Below are positions 34,912 to 46,365 of a DNA stretch of 64,000 bases, one piece after another (position 1 is the stretch's first letter; the number at the start of each line of letters is the position of its first letter). The notes beneath the pieces are model-generated. The model did no database searches and was not told the origin of the DNA. It worked only from the letters and a program-made list of their open reading frames with translations. This DNA is from Delphinus delphis (Eukaryota; Chordata; Mammalia; Artiodactyla; Delphinidae), in contig NC_082698.1 of the NCBI RefSeq assembly GCF_949987515.2, positions 6,398,955-6,462,954 on the forward strand, read 5' to 3'. A program made the position numbers and the translations under genes.

Positions 34912-35845
34912 ACTGGTTTTCTACGGCTGCTGTAACCCATTCCCTCAAACATAGTCGCTTAAAACAAGACAAATGTATTATCTTACCGTTCTGGAGGTCA
35001 GAAGTCCAAAATGAGTCTTGCCCAACGAAAATGGAAGGCTTGTCCTTTTTGGAGGTTCTAGGGGAGAGCCCATTTCCGAACGCTTTCCCAGCTTCTAGAG
35101 GCTTCCCACCGTCCTCGGTTCCTGACCTGGTATCGCTCCAACACTCACTTCCATCGTCACAAAATCCTCAGCCCTCCGACTCTCCTCCTTCCCTCTTATA
35201 AGGACGCTTGTGGTTGATAACATGGGGCCCACCTGGATAATACAGGCCAATCTTCCTAGTTTACCATCCTTAATACAGCTGCAAAGCCCCGTTTTCCACG
35301 GAGGTTCTAGGGGAGAGTCCATTTCCGAGCACTTTCCCAGCTTCTAGAGGCTTCCCACCGTCCTTAGTTCCTGACCTGGTAACACTCCAACACCCACTTC
35401 CATCGCCACAAAATCCTCAGCCCTCCGACTCTCCTCCTTCCCTCTTATAAGGACCCTTGTGGTTGATTACATGGGGCCCACCTGGATAATACAGGCCAAT
35501 CTTCCTAGTTTACCATCCTTAACTTTATACAGCTGCAAAGCCCCGTTTTCCACGGAGGTTCTAGGGGAGAGTCCATTTCCGAGCACTTTCCCAGCTTCTA
35601 GAGGCTTCTCTCCGTCCTTGGTTCCTGACCTGGTAACGCTCCAACACCCACTTCCATCCCCACAACATCCTCAGCCCTCGGACTCTCCTCCTTCCCTCTT
35701 ATAAGGACCCTTGTGGTTGATTACATTGGGCCCACCTGGATAATACAGGCCAATCTTCCTAGTTTACCATCCTTAACTTAATACAGCTGCAAAGCCCCGT
35801 TTTCCACGGGAGGTAACATAGTCACAGGTTTGGGGGATTAGGATA
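34912..35845 (-). mobile_element. MaLR (MLT1-type) LTR, antisense, with internal amplification
   Basis: GGTTTTCTACGGCTGCTGTA, GTTCTGGAGGTCAGAAGTCC, CTTATAAGGACGCTTGTGGT and GGGCCCACCTGGATAATACA follow the antisense order of a MaLR-class LTR. A normal LTR of this type is about 400 bp. This one is about 930 bp because its middle is present three times. Confidence 0.75.
35051..35808. repeat. Three tandem units of about 250 bp inside the MLT1 LTR
   Basis: The unit begins GGAGGTTCTAGGGGAGAG at 35051, 35300 and 35554, giving lengths of 249, 254 and about 255 bp. Units differ at scattered bases: the junction near the unit end reads TTAATACAGC, TTAACTTTATACAGC or TTAACTTAATACAGC. Units 2 and 3 look closest to each other. 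Confidence 0.97.
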
Positions 35846-36376
35846 TAGACAACTTTTGTTTTGCTTATCACAAGAGCAAAAGACAAGAAACAAACCGATA
35901 GTCCATCAGTAGTGGACTGGTTAAATAAATTAGGTAAGTTCATACAATAGAACACTATGCAGTTGTTTAATAAATGAGAAAAACTTATTATGGACTAAAC
36001 AGAAAGCTCTCCAAAATAGGTGAAAAAAAAATCACAGTACAGAACCGAGAGAGGAATATAGTATACATAATGTGCTTGTATCTATAATGTGTCAACTAGC
36101 TCTGGAATGATATACCAGAGCGAACAATGGTGGCTGCCTGCAGGGCAGGAACTGGCAGGCAGTGTTACAGAATGAGGAGGCTTTTTACTATGTACTCTTC
36201 TATAACTTTGGATTTTTGAAACTTGTTCACTATATTAATTATCCCAAAAGTAAAATAATAAACTCTCGAAAAAATGAAAAGCAAGCAAAGTGCCAAAGGA
36301 GTTCTAGTTGGGAGAGATCAGTGCAGCCTGGAATCAGAAAGCCCAGGGTTAAAGTAGCAGATACAAGATGGTATCT

Positions 36377-36925
36377 GATTCCAAGGCTGCATAACAAATT
36401 ACCCCCAAACTTAATGGCTTAGAACAACAAATATCCCTTATCTCACAGGTTTTGAGGGTCAGGAGCCTGGGAATGGCTTAGCTGGGTAGACGTGGCTCGG
36501 AGCCTCCGTGAGTTTGCTGCCAAGTTGTCAGACAGGGCGGCCCTCACCTCAAGGCTCAGCTGAGCTTGGAGAATCTGCCTGTGAGCTCGCTCTCTGAGTT
36601 GCTGGAGTCAGTCCTCACTGGCTCGTGGCCAGAGGCCTCTGTTCCTTACCAGGGAAGCCATTCCACAGGGTGTTTGAATGGGTTCACGCCATGGCAGCTG
36701 GCAGGTGGTGGGGAAAAGAGAGAGAGTAAGAAAAAACAAGAGGGAGAGAGAGGCTGAAGGTCCGCCCGAGGCAGAAACAACCTAACGGAGGGAGCGGCAT
36801 CAGCACTTCTGCCACAGCCACTGGCCACACCGGCCAACCTTGGCGCAATGAGGCAGGGGACCAGGGCAGTAACACTGGAGGGGGGAGGGGGCCTGGGGGC
36901 CATCCTAGAGGCTGGCTACCAGTGG
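36377..36925 (-). mobile_element. MaLR (MLT1-type) LTR, antisense
   Basis: It opens with GGCTGCATAACAAATTACCC and TTAATGGCTTAGAACAACAA. It closes with GGGGGCCATCCTAGAGGCTG then GCTACCA, the complement of an MLT1 5' end. A purine-rich GAGAGAG patch lies in the middle. Confidence 0.75.
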
Positions 36926-37207
36926 AGATAGTGGAGAGCACTGGAGGGCAGGGCACCGGGTGAAGGAATAAAAAGGTGAGTGACTGTGGTAAATGTGCAA
37001 GGCAGCAAGGAGACAGGCCTAATTAGAGTCATAAGTGTAGATTAGGAAGCAGTAAAAAAAGATACAGAGAGCGGCATTGGCCCAACTACAAGCCACTGAT
37101 TCACTGTTCTTGCCATGCTCATATCTATGCCCTGGACCTAAGCTGAAAAACACTGTCTTATCCCACTGGAAAGTAATTTCATATCTGTCAGGTTCTCTCC
37201 TCTGCTA
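36926..37207. other. Single-copy DNA, no feature recognised
   Basis: No repeat or exon is recognised in this short interval. Confidence 0.4.
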
Positions 37208-37476
37208 GGAGGAGATTTTTTTTTTAATAAATTTATTTATTTATTATTTTTTGGCTGCATTGGGTCTTCGTCGTGGTGCATGGACATCTCATTGCAGTGG
37301 CTTCTCTTGTTGCAGAGCATGGGCTCTAGGCGCGCAGGCTCAGTAGCGTGGCACACGGGTTTAGTTGCTCTGCGGCATGTGGGATCTTCCCAGACCAGGG
37401 CTCGAACCCGTGTCCCCTGCATTGGCAGGCGGGATCTTAACCACTGTGCCACCAGAGAAGCCCTGGGAGGAGATTT
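37208..37476 (-). mobile_element. CHR-type SINE, antisense, with target-site duplication
   Basis: The body is about 37219-37465, ending in CACCAGAGAAGCCC, with an A/T-rich tail on the left (TTTATTTATTTATTA). An 11-bp duplication GGAGGAGATTT flanks it at 37208-37218 and 37466-37476. The subtype is the older one with TTGGCTGCATTGGGTCTTCG. Confidence 0.93.
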
Positions 37477-37904
37477 CTTAGAGAAGACAGGCAGGCCTTT
37501 CATTTCCATGCTACTTGCCGCCCTGATGCCCCGCACCTACAATGGTAGGAAGCACCGAGTTGTGGCTTAAGCAATGAGAATTGACCAGCTCTTGTAGCAC
37601 AGTCCTGACAACCTGGAGAAACTAGTTTTTCTCTTCTTAACAGAGATTCCCAACTCATAATTCCCTTGCTTTCCAGAAAATTAGTCTCTTCTTTCTCAGC
37701 TGCAGCAATGACATTGCATCAAAATAGTACACAGAACTGGTATCTTGTGCCCCCCGATATGAGGCAATGGAAGGGACACCACATCAGTGTAATGTTACAT
37801 TCCTTGAGAAAATATCTGACTTAAAACGTCTTGAGGCAACAATCAGACAAATCTAGCATGGAACGTTCTGTAAAGACAATTGGCCGCTTCAAAACTGTCA
37901 GTGT
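37477..37904. other. Single-copy DNA, no feature recognised
   Basis: No gene or repeat could be supported in this interval. Confidence 0.4.
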
Positions 37905-38235
37905 CATAAGAGAAAAAAAGTACGGGAGACTGTTCTAGATTAAAGAAGACTTAAAGAAGACTAAAGGAATGTGACAATTAAATGCAGTGCATAATCCTGG
38001 ATTAGGTCCTGGTCACTTGAAAAGGAAAAAAGACAGCCACAAAGGACATTATTAAGGCAACTGAGAAAATATGAATAGGGAGCACATATTAGATATTATT
38101 AACGTTAAGTTTGGAGGATGTATTAATTGAATCGTGACTACACAGGAGAATGTCCTAGTTCTTAGGAATATCGTGCTGACATGTTCAGGACTGAAGCATA
38201 GTGATATGTGCAACTGCTTTCAGAGGGTTCAGCAA

Positions 38236-38284
<49 letters not shown>

Positions 38285-38470
38285 CAGGAAGTAGGAGTCG
38301 GGGTGGGGAGAGGGAGAGAGAGAGAATGAGAATAAGAGAGACAGAGTTGGAAAGAGAAATCCAGTGTGGCAAAATGTAAACAGTCATTTGATTCCCCATG
38401 AAGGGAATAAAAGTATTCATTGTATGACTTTGAACTATTTCATAACTCTGAAAATTTTCAAAATAAGAAG
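37905..38470 (+). mobile_element. Old L1 3' UTR, sense, with a (TG)n microsatellite
   Basis: The order is the characteristic end of an old L1. TAATCCTGGATTAGGTCCTG comes first, then GAATGTCCTAGTTCTTAGGA, a dinucleotide tract, and GTGGCAAAATGTAAACAGTC. It closes with GAAAATTTTCAAAATAAGAA. Confidence 0.75.
38238..38281 (+). repeat. (TG)n microsatellite, about 22 units
   Basis: An uninterrupted GT/TG run of about 44 bp lies inside the L1 3' UTR, followed by GAGAGAGAGAGA near 38320. Its length suggests length polymorphism. Confidence 0.97.
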
Positions 38471-38532
38471 TACATATTTATGTATCTCTGTGTAAATGTA
38501 ATACATATTTGTAATATTAGGAAGCATAAGTT

Positions 38533-38771
38533 AAGACAAGCTGCAGGGCTTCCGTGGTGGCGCAGTGATTGAGAATATGCCTGCCGATGCCCCGGTCCGC
38601 AAAGATCCCAAATGCCGCGGAGCGGCTGGGCCCGTGAGCCATGGCCGCTGAGCCTGCGCGTCCGGAGCCTGTGCTCTGCAACGGGAGAGGCCCCAATAGT
38701 GAGAGGCCCGCGTACTGCAAAAATAAATAAATAAAAAGAATTAAAAAAAAAAAAAAAAAAGACAAGCTGCA
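38533..38771 (+). mobile_element. CHR SINE with target-site duplication and a small internal deletion
   Basis: The body is 38546-38758 with a long A tail. A perfect 13-bp duplication AAGACAAGCTGCA flanks it at 38533-38545 and 38759-38771. The part after GCCGATGC jumps to CCCGGTCCGC, so about 20 bases including part of the B box are missing. Confidence 0.95.
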
Positions 38772-40106
38772 TATTCAAGCTGCACAAATGGGATAATGCT
38801 AGTCTTGAATAGCAATTGTTATTCCTTTAAAGATCTGAAGACCCCACCTCATAATTCACAGTGGGGAGCACTACTAACCCCAAAACATACTGCCATGAAG
38901 TACCTGAACCTTGGAAGGCAGGATGCAAACCTTATTATTTATCCCATCAGGACAGGTGATACACAACCTTCTGTGAAGTTGACATGTTCCAGATACTTGA
39001 AGTTCACCTGAATCACACAGTTGCTGAACTAAACCAGGAAGTTTTGTCCTGAACTTTGGTGAAAGAGACAAAGCTGCACTGTATGGAGAGTGCCTGCTCA
39101 AAGAAGGCTGTGGCGTAAGTGAACATTTCCCACGCTGTAGGCTATGATGCCAGGGTTATGATACTTAGATCAGCCTCATTCTTAGGGTTATACAGTAAAT
39201 TGAACTACAAGTTATTTTCACTTTACAGACCAAAAAGTGAGAATCCTGTGGCTACTTCGTGTCTTAGATTTCATTGTGCCTGACTAAATTCATCATGATA
39301 ATCTGTATAAAAGATTTTTTAAAGTTCAGTTTGACTCTCTCGCCTCGGAGGACAAGAAAGTAGGTACGAGCACAGAGAGTTTCCTAAAGAGCGCTGTCAT
39401 GAAGACTTTATTCTGAGAAATGGGAAGAACGGAGACTTTTTAATAAATTTGGTTTGGATATTGAATACCTTTAGGTTTGAAGTGCTCTGAATAGAAGAAT
39501 AAGAGGTGATTTTATACTGGTCAGCAAGACCTGACAGCAATAATGCTTTGATTTTTAGCAGTACTCATCTTTGTCACCTTAAGCAAGATAAAGCAGTTGA
39601 GTCATTAAAAAAAAAAAGTCCCTGCTTCTGTGAATGGATCTTAGAAATAACTCAGTGAAGAGTGAGTTCCTGCACCTGTTGTAACAGTTTTGGAGGAGAT
39701 GATCGATGAGGAACAGGCCTCCCTCTAACGAACCACAGCAACTAGTAGATGACCCACTGGACACAGTACAGAAACACTGTGGTTCTGCACAGTCACCTTG
39801 GCTGATGATGCCCTGACATTCCAGATCCTTGCAGCCTTCCCTGTGCACGAGCTGTCATGGACATCCCTCCCCTCCATCCTTCATGATGGGGTGGGCATAC
39901 GATACAGCTGGTCTAATAAGAATCCTGCCCTTGGATTTTACAATTCAAATTAAGAAAGAAAATTAAGTCTCTCCTTGGGCAGTTGAAACTGATGATATAT
40001 AGTTGGGAGCTAGTGGTGTCCTCATCACAAAATATGCACAGAGTAGAGAGGAAGCCAGTCAACAGAGAAAGAGGGAAAAGACCACCACCATGTGAGTAGA
40101 TTCAAG
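38772..40106. other. Single-copy DNA, no gene supported
   Basis: A minus-strand frame of 89 codons at 39579-39848 is cysteine- and serine-rich at random and matches no family I know. No repeat was recognised. Confidence 0.45.
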
Positions 40107-40258
40107 AAGGCTGAAGTGCTGACCTAAATGGGAACAAAATCCAAGGAAGAGGGGATATATGTATGTGTGCGGCTGATTCACTTTGCTGTACAGCAAAAAC
40201 TAACACATCATTGTAAAGCAACTGTGCTCCAATTAAAACACAAACAAAAGGCTGAAGT
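40107..40258 (+). mobile_element. Very short young L1 insertion (130 bp) with target-site duplication
   Basis: The body 40118-40247 is only the end of the L1 3' UTR (GCTGATTCACTTTGCTGTAC, GTAAAGCAACTGTGCTCCAA). An 11-bp perfect duplication AAGGCTGAAGT flanks it at 40107-40117 and 40248-40258. Confidence 0.93.
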
Positions 40259-40839
40259 AACACATTTAGCCAACTCAGGGAATATCCCGAACACATTCTA
40301 AATGAAATTAACAGATAAAATATTAAAAAGAGCAGAGACTACTTTCCCCCGGAGAAACCATCCCATCAGTCATCTTTGGCCTTACTTTATTTTTGATATA
40401 TATAATTTTTTAACCATCAAAAGTGCTTTCTATGAAATGTACATAAAATAGTTATAAAAATCTCTTTAATCTTCAAGGAATTAGCACAAAAAATATCATC
40501 TACTGAAGTTTCAAGTTATCTTTATTAACTAGGACTTATGCAATTTGATCACAAACTGGAAGACACAGATATTATGTATAAAATTTATTCATTTTTTCAC
40601 TTGCAAACTACATATTGAATGATTAAAAGATAGGAATTGCTGCTGGATTAATAAATTTTTTACATATGTTTTCAGATCTTCAAAAAATAGAAGGCTATGA
40701 AACAAATATTGAAAACGGATGAATTCTTTTGAATTAAATGTCTAAGGATCTTCTGTTAAAATTTTAATTACCAATTTCTGCTTCCAGCGGCTATCACACT
40801 AATAATTCCACAAAGCACAAAAACTGGATAACATATAAA
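40259..40839. other. AT-rich single-copy DNA, no feature recognised
   Basis: No gene or recognisable repeat was found in this stretch. Confidence 0.4.
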
Positions 40840-42005
40840 AAACAGCTGTACGAAGGCATCAAGGTCCAAAAATGTAGACAAGATTTGGGCCCAAGGTCCC
40901 AGAGAGCAAAAAAGAACACTGAGGTTGGCCATATACTTCCCTTACATTGGTCCTTGGGGAATCTGCTGATTCACAGCTGGGGCAAGACAAGTAGAAAGTG
41001 GTATCGTAGAGCTTCAACAGCCACACAGAAACACTGGAGCTGAAGACTGCCAAAAACAACCAAGGCTTAAGGGGCCAAGACCCTAGAGAAAAGGGGACAC
41101 AGAGAAATAAGCCCAGCAACTCCTCCTTGAGGAGTTTGCTGACCATGGGCAAGCAGAGATTTTGGCAATATCATGGTGCTGGGGATCAAAAATTGAAATA
41201 TAAGTCCTGCTGAAAAGGAAGGGCACTAGTGAAGACCCCAGGTTTTCAGCTAACATCCCTGAAATGGCTGGCTACATCCTAGGAATAAGGGCAAACTGAA
41301 AACAGACTGCCCTCAACTGAAGTACAGTGATTTATTTGTACCCTAAATGCCAACCAAAAGTAGATAAAATCCTCTATGGATAATGTCTACTGAAACCTCT
41401 ATGATTTTTCAAAAAGAATGTCAAGCATTCAATCAAAAATTACCAGGAATGCCAGGATACATGATGAAATGACTGAAAACTAAGAGCAAAAACAGAAAAG
41501 AGAAACAAACCTCACAAGTGATTCAGGTGTTGAAATGATCAGATATGAACTTTAAAGCAGTTTGCAATACTATGAGGCTCAGACTTTAAAATAATTAGTG
41601 GTAATCCATTTCTTGATCTGGGTGCTAGTAACTGAGTGTGTTTACTTTGTGATAATTCATCAACCTGGAGATTTAATATTCTGTACTCTCTTATACATAT
41701 GTCGTACTTCTATATAACTTTACAAAAAAAGAAAACTTGTGGAATTCAGCTAAATTGGGGCTCAGAGGGAAATTCACAGCCTTAAACGCATTTATTTGAA
41801 AAAGAAGGCTAAAAGCAATGATGTAAGCATCTACATCAAAAAACTTTTTAAAAGGAACAGCAAATTTAAATGATGGAAATAAAGATATAGGCAGAAATCA
41901 ATGATATAGAAAACAAATGCATAATGGAGAAAATATAAAATGTAAATGTAAAAATATGAAAATAAACATAAAATATAAAAGCCTTTAAAAAAATAACACA
42001 ATTTA
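40840..42005 (+). mobile_element. Old L1 (L1M-type) fragments, sense
   Basis: A 5'-region-like part runs to about 41580 (ATGATCAGATATGAACTTTA). It is followed by a 3'-end-like piece at 41600-41710 (GATCTGGGTGCTAGTAACTG, TTTACTTTGTGATAATTCAT) and then an ORF2-like piece to 42005. The mixed order means several insertions. Confidence 0.55.
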
Positions 42006-42012
42006 TTACTTC

Positions 42013-43217
42013 TATGATATCCAGCCTCCAAGATGGCCCCCAATGATTCTCACCTCCTGCTATTCGTGCCCTTGTGTACTCCTCTCTCATATTGAAGAGG
42101 GTTGACCTGTTATTAAGACAATAATGCAAATGACAGAGTATGGTATCCTAGGCTAGACTATAAAAGACACTACAGCTTCTACCTTTCTCTCTCTTAGATC
42201 ATTCACTCTGGGTGAAATCAGGTACCATGCTGTGAGGACACTACAGCAACTCTATAGAGAGGTTAATGTGTTCAGTTACTTAGGTCTCTTGCTATCAGCC
42301 AGCACCAACTTGCCATCCATGTTGAGTGCACCATCTTGAAATCAGATCCTCCAGCCTCAGTCAAGCCTGCAGAAGGCTGCATCCCTGGCCAACATACTGA
42401 CTACAATCCAAGACAGAACCCCCAGCTAATGTATTCCTGAAATCCTGACCCACAGAAACTACATGAGATAATACATTAGTTTTTTATTGCTCCATAACAA
42501 ATTACCACATGTGAACATTTTTAAGAAAACACATGTTTATTGTCCCCTATTTTCTGCAAGTCAAGAATTTGAGCTCAGCTCAAGTGGGTTCTCTGTCAGG
42601 GTCTCACAAGCCTGCAGTCAGGGTGTCAGCTGGGTTAAATTCTTATCTGCAGGCATTCAGGGAAGAATCGACCTTTAAGCTCATTCAAGTTGCTGAGAGA
42701 ATTTATTTCGTCGGGTTTGTATGGTTGAACACCCAGGCTTTTCACTGGCTGTGGACTGGATGCCAACCTCAGGTTCTACAGGCCACCTGCAGTTGGACAT
42801 ATTCAACATGGCTGCTCACTTCATCAAACTAGCAAGGAGAGTGTCTCCAGTGCATGCTAGCAAGATGAAGTCTAATTTATGTGTATATTATCTCTTTCTC
42901 TCTCTCTCTCTCTCCTCCCCATCTATATATCTAAATGTATATATGTTTATATGTACACATAGATACATGCATACACACGCATACACACACACACACAGAA
43001 GTAACAATCCAGCACTTTCACAATGTTCTATTGGTTAGAAGCAAGTCATAGAGCCCACTGACACTCAGAGGGAGGAGGTTATACAGGGTGTAACAGCAGG
43101 ACATGGAGATCATGGGGACCACCTTAGAAGTCTGGCTACCACACATAATAAATGTTTGTTGTTTGAAGACATTAAGTTTTGAATAATTTGTTATGCAGTG
43201 ATAGACAACTAATATAA
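42013..43217 (+). mobile_element. MaLR (MLT1-type) LTR, sense, split by an opposite MLT1 LTR
   Basis: The left part 42013-42473 starts CCAGCCTCCAAGATGGCCCC, the MLT1 5' end, and reaches CCTGACCCACAGAAACTAC. The right part 43145-43217 resumes with AATGTTTGTTGTTTGAAGAC and ends TAGACAACTAATAT. A 6-bp ATAATA at 42468-42473 and 43145-43150 is a candidate target duplication of the insertion. Confidence 0.8.
42474..43144 (-). mobile_element. MaLR (MLT1-type) LTR, antisense, nested in a sense MLT1
   Basis: It opens with TTTTTTATTGCTCCATAACA and closes with CCACCTTAGAAGTCTGGCTA then CCACA, the complement of an MLT1 5' end. CTATTGGTTAGAAGCAAGTC near 43029 is an internal landmark. It contains a CT tract (42890-42915) and a CA tract (42984-42998). 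Confidence 0.8.
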
Positions 43218-43228
43218 ATCTCTATCTA

Positions 43229-43431
43229 GAATGAACAAGAGGGTTTCCCTGGTGGCACAGTGGTTGAGAGTCTGCCTGCCGATGCAGGGGACGCAGGTTC
43301 GTGCCCCAGTCCAGGAGGATTCCACATGCCACGGAGCAGCTGGGCGCGTGAGCCATGGCCGCTGAGCCTGCGCGTCTGGAGCCTGTGCTCCGCAACAGGA
43401 GAGGCCACAACAGTGAGAGGCCCACACACCA

Positions 43432-43464
<33 letters not shown>

Positions 43465-43475
43465 ATGAAAGAGAG
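43229..43475 (+). mobile_element. CHR-type SINE with a long A tail
   Basis: The body is about 43242-43462, with a tail of some 30 A bases (43433-43462). The left flank AGAATGAACAAGAG and right flank AGAATGAAAGAGAG form an imperfect target-site duplication. Confidence 0.95.
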
Positions 43476-43507
43476 AGATAAAGCACAAATGAATAACATA
43501 AGGAATT

Positions 43508-43885
43508 AAAAGGGTTATCACTATCGGGGCTTCCCTGGTGGCACAGTGGTTGAGAATCTGCCTGTCAATGCAGGGGACATGGGTTCGACCCCTGGTCCCG
43601 GAAGATCCCACATGCCGCAGAGCAACTAAGCCCATGCGCCACAACTACTGAGCCTGAGCTCTAGAGCCCGTGAGCCACAACTACTGAGCCTGTGTGCTGC
43701 AACTACTGAAGCCCCTGTGCCTAGAGCCTGTGCTCTGCAACAAGAGAAGCCACTGCAATGAGAAGCCCACGCACCGCAACTAAGAGTAGCCCCCTGCTCA
43801 CTGCAACTAGGGAAAGCCACATGCAGCAATGAAGACCCAACGCAGCCAAAAATAAATAAATTTTTTAAAAAAGGGTTATCACTAT
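43508..43885 (+). mobile_element. Long CHR-type SINE (344 bp) with a perfect 17-bp duplication
   Basis: The body is 43525-43868. This subtype is longer because an ACAACTACTGAGCCT segment is repeated near 43643 and 43677, with a third related part at 43702. The flanking duplication AAAAGGGTTATCACTAT lies at 43508-43524 and 43869-43885. Confidence 0.96.
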
Positions 43886-44560
43886 GGATCCTATAGATAC
43901 TATTACAAAGATAAGACTTTATTATAAGCAAACTTATGGGAATAAATCAGATAATTTATATTAAAAGAGCTCAGTCTTTGAAAGACACAACTTGCCAAAA
44001 CTAAGAAATAGAAGTATATGTACCCCTACATCTAGTAAGTAAATAGTGTTCACAATTTAAAACTTTCCCCACAAAGAAAAACCCGTTACAGATGGTTTCA
44101 CTGGTATATTCTTCAATGTAATGGAGAAATAACACCAACATTACAAAATCTTTTAAGAGAATAAAGACAGAAAGAGAACCAAAATAGGGGGAATACAGCT
44201 TCTATTTTTGAGATTAAGCTCATTTTTTTGATTAAGATAACCCTGATACTGAAACTAGACTAAGAAATCACAAAAAGTAAAGTTACAGGCCAATCCCTCA
44301 TATGAATACAGCTCAAAAATCCTTTTAAAAACTAGAACATTAAATTCAGCACTCTATTCACCACATAGAACACCATAACCATCTAGGGTTTATCCCATTA
44401 ATGCAAGGTTAGTTTGACATTTGAAAAACAATCAATGTAAATCACACTAATAGAGAAAAAAAGGAAATAATGCATTTGATGAAATCCAACACTTCTTCAT
44501 GATTAAAAATAAATAAATAATACCTTGGCAAATTAGGACTGGAAGGGAACTTCCCTAATC
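43886..44560 (+). mobile_element. Old L1 (L1M-type) ORF2 fragment, sense
   Basis: CAGATGGTTTCACTGGTATA at 44090 is the PDGFTG-like motif. CAGGCCAATCCCTCATATGA and GGCAAATTAGGACTGGAAGG follow in the usual reverse-transcriptase order. All frames are broken. Confidence 0.75.
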
Positions 44561-45530
44561 TGATAAATGGGCTAAAGGGTTTGGTGGTTTTGTACTGGGC
44601 CAATTTAGCTACACTGAAGAATTCCCTTCCCTGTTCAGTTCTGGGTCACACATGTGAGCTTTAGCATTCGGGGTGAAACAGCATTTCCCATTTTGCTTTT
44701 TACTCTCTAGAGGACGGTACAGGGCACCAGGCTCGTGTGGTTGTTCATTGGCTGCTCACCTTGTTGGTGGGAAGCAGCAGCTGAAATTTGGACAGACCTC
44801 CTCCTTCAAGTTCTCAGAGCACCGTGCCAGGCACATGCAGGGCTCCTCAGGGAAGGTCGCCAGCTCTCTTGCAGGTCATGCATATCACTGATGTTGCAGG
44901 TGGTGACAGACAGACATGGGCTCCAGTTTATCCTTGCAGGTTCCAGTTTGACTTGGCAGGCTCCAATCTGTCCCTGCTTTTCCCACCTTCATATCCAGCT
45001 TTCCTTCCCAACCGCTGGTCCCGCCAACTTGGAGCAACACCAGGCCCAGCGTCAGTCACAGACACAACAGTTTGCACTGACTTCTTCACCAGCTCCCACA
45101 ATTATACAAAGTCTAATCTCTGTTCTAGACCCCTTATCCTATATCACTCACAGTAGTTCTGCTCTTCTGATTAAACCCTAATTGATACAAATATTAATAC
45201 AAAAGTGGGATCCAGAGAACAGAACCTTTAGGATTTGTCTTCTGAATTGGCACTGGATTATCTAAAATTGTTTCTTCAATCTGATTTGATTTAAAGACAT
45301 TGATGACCCCCAGTGGTAAAGGGACACTGGTAGTCCATTGTTTACAGTGGCAAAAAAAAAGTTACTTAAAATATAAACCAGCTACCTATAATCAAATCCT
45401 GCATAAAGCAAGGCTCAGAATAACCAAATAGTTGCTGTGTTAGAACTCTTTAGTAAAAGTAATTGGTATAACAGGGCTAGTTAGTTTCTTTCCAGTACTC
45501 TAGAGAGCTCCAGGAAAGAAAATGTTGACC
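44561..45530 (+). mobile_element. Probable old ERVL-type LTR plus a little internal sequence
   Basis: TTAAACCCTAATTGATACAA at 45172 resembles the end of an ERVL-class LTR. The next part, AAGTGGGATCCAGAGAACAG near 45202, resembles the start of ERVL internal sequence. A plus-strand frame of 148 codons (44735-45181) overlaps the LTR and shows no viral or cellular domain. Confidence 0.4.
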
Positions 45531-46365
45531 TCACAGCTTTTCCCCCCAGCTTTATTGAGATATAATAGACACATAATACTGTGTAAGTTTAAGATCTACA
45601 ACCTGATGATTTGATACACTTATAAACTGTGAAACAATTACCATGGTAGGTCCAGCAACACCTCTCTCACCTCACATAATTACCTTTTGTCTGCATGTGA
45701 TGAGAACATTTAAGATCTATTCTCTCAGCAGCTTTTGAATACACAATACAGTATTGTTAACTATAGTCACCATACACATCAGATCCCCAGAATTTATTCC
45801 ACTTCTAACTTGAAGTTTGTATTCTTTGACCGACATCTCCCCATTTCCTCCACCCCGCCAGCCCTTGGTAACCACTCTGCTCTGTTTATATGAGTTCAGC
45901 TTGTTTTGCTTCCACATATAAGTGAGATCATACAGTATTTGTCTTTCTCTGACTTATTTTATATTTTACTTAGCATAATGCCCTCAAGTTCCATCCATGT
46001 TGTTGCAAATTGCAGGACTTCTTTCTCGTGGCTGAATAATATTCCATCATGCATATATATCACATCTTTAACCATTCATCCACAGACAGACACTTAACTT
46101 GTTTCCATATCTTGGCTCTTGTGAATTATGCTGCAATGAACATGGGAGGGCAGATACCTCTTCAAGATCCTGATTTCATTTCCTTTAGATGTATACCCAG
46201 AAGTGGAATTACTGGATCATATGGTAGTTCTATCTTTAATGTTTTGAGAAAGCCCCACACTGTTCACTGTTTTCTATAGTGGCTGTACTAATTTACATTC
46301 CCACCGACAGTGGACCAGGGTTCCCTTTTCTCCACAACCTTGCAAACACTTATCTCTTCTTTTTT

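Larger units (their letters stand above)
34610..36265 (+). mobile_element. Old L1/HAL1 3' region, sense, split by an MLT1 LTR
   Basis: The pieces 34610-34905 (GAGAGACGTATGTTGCTGTT, GGGGCAATTCCACACCTAGA) and about 35850-36265 (GTCCATCAGTAGTGGACTGG, GAACACTATGCAGTTGTTTA) read as one LINE 3' end in the correct order. The antisense MLT1 block therefore landed inside it. Confidence 0.65.

Noticed and set aside
35459..35704. 81-codon frame within the tandem array
   Set aside because: The frame exists only because of the LTR repeat unit and is not kept open in all three units.
38229..38420. Minus-strand frame with a run of Thr-His pairs
   Set aside because: It is a translation of the (TG)n microsatellite.
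44735..45181. 148-codon plus-strand frame and an overlapping 122-codon frame
   Set aside because: They lie inside a probable LTR and resemble no retroviral or cellular protein.
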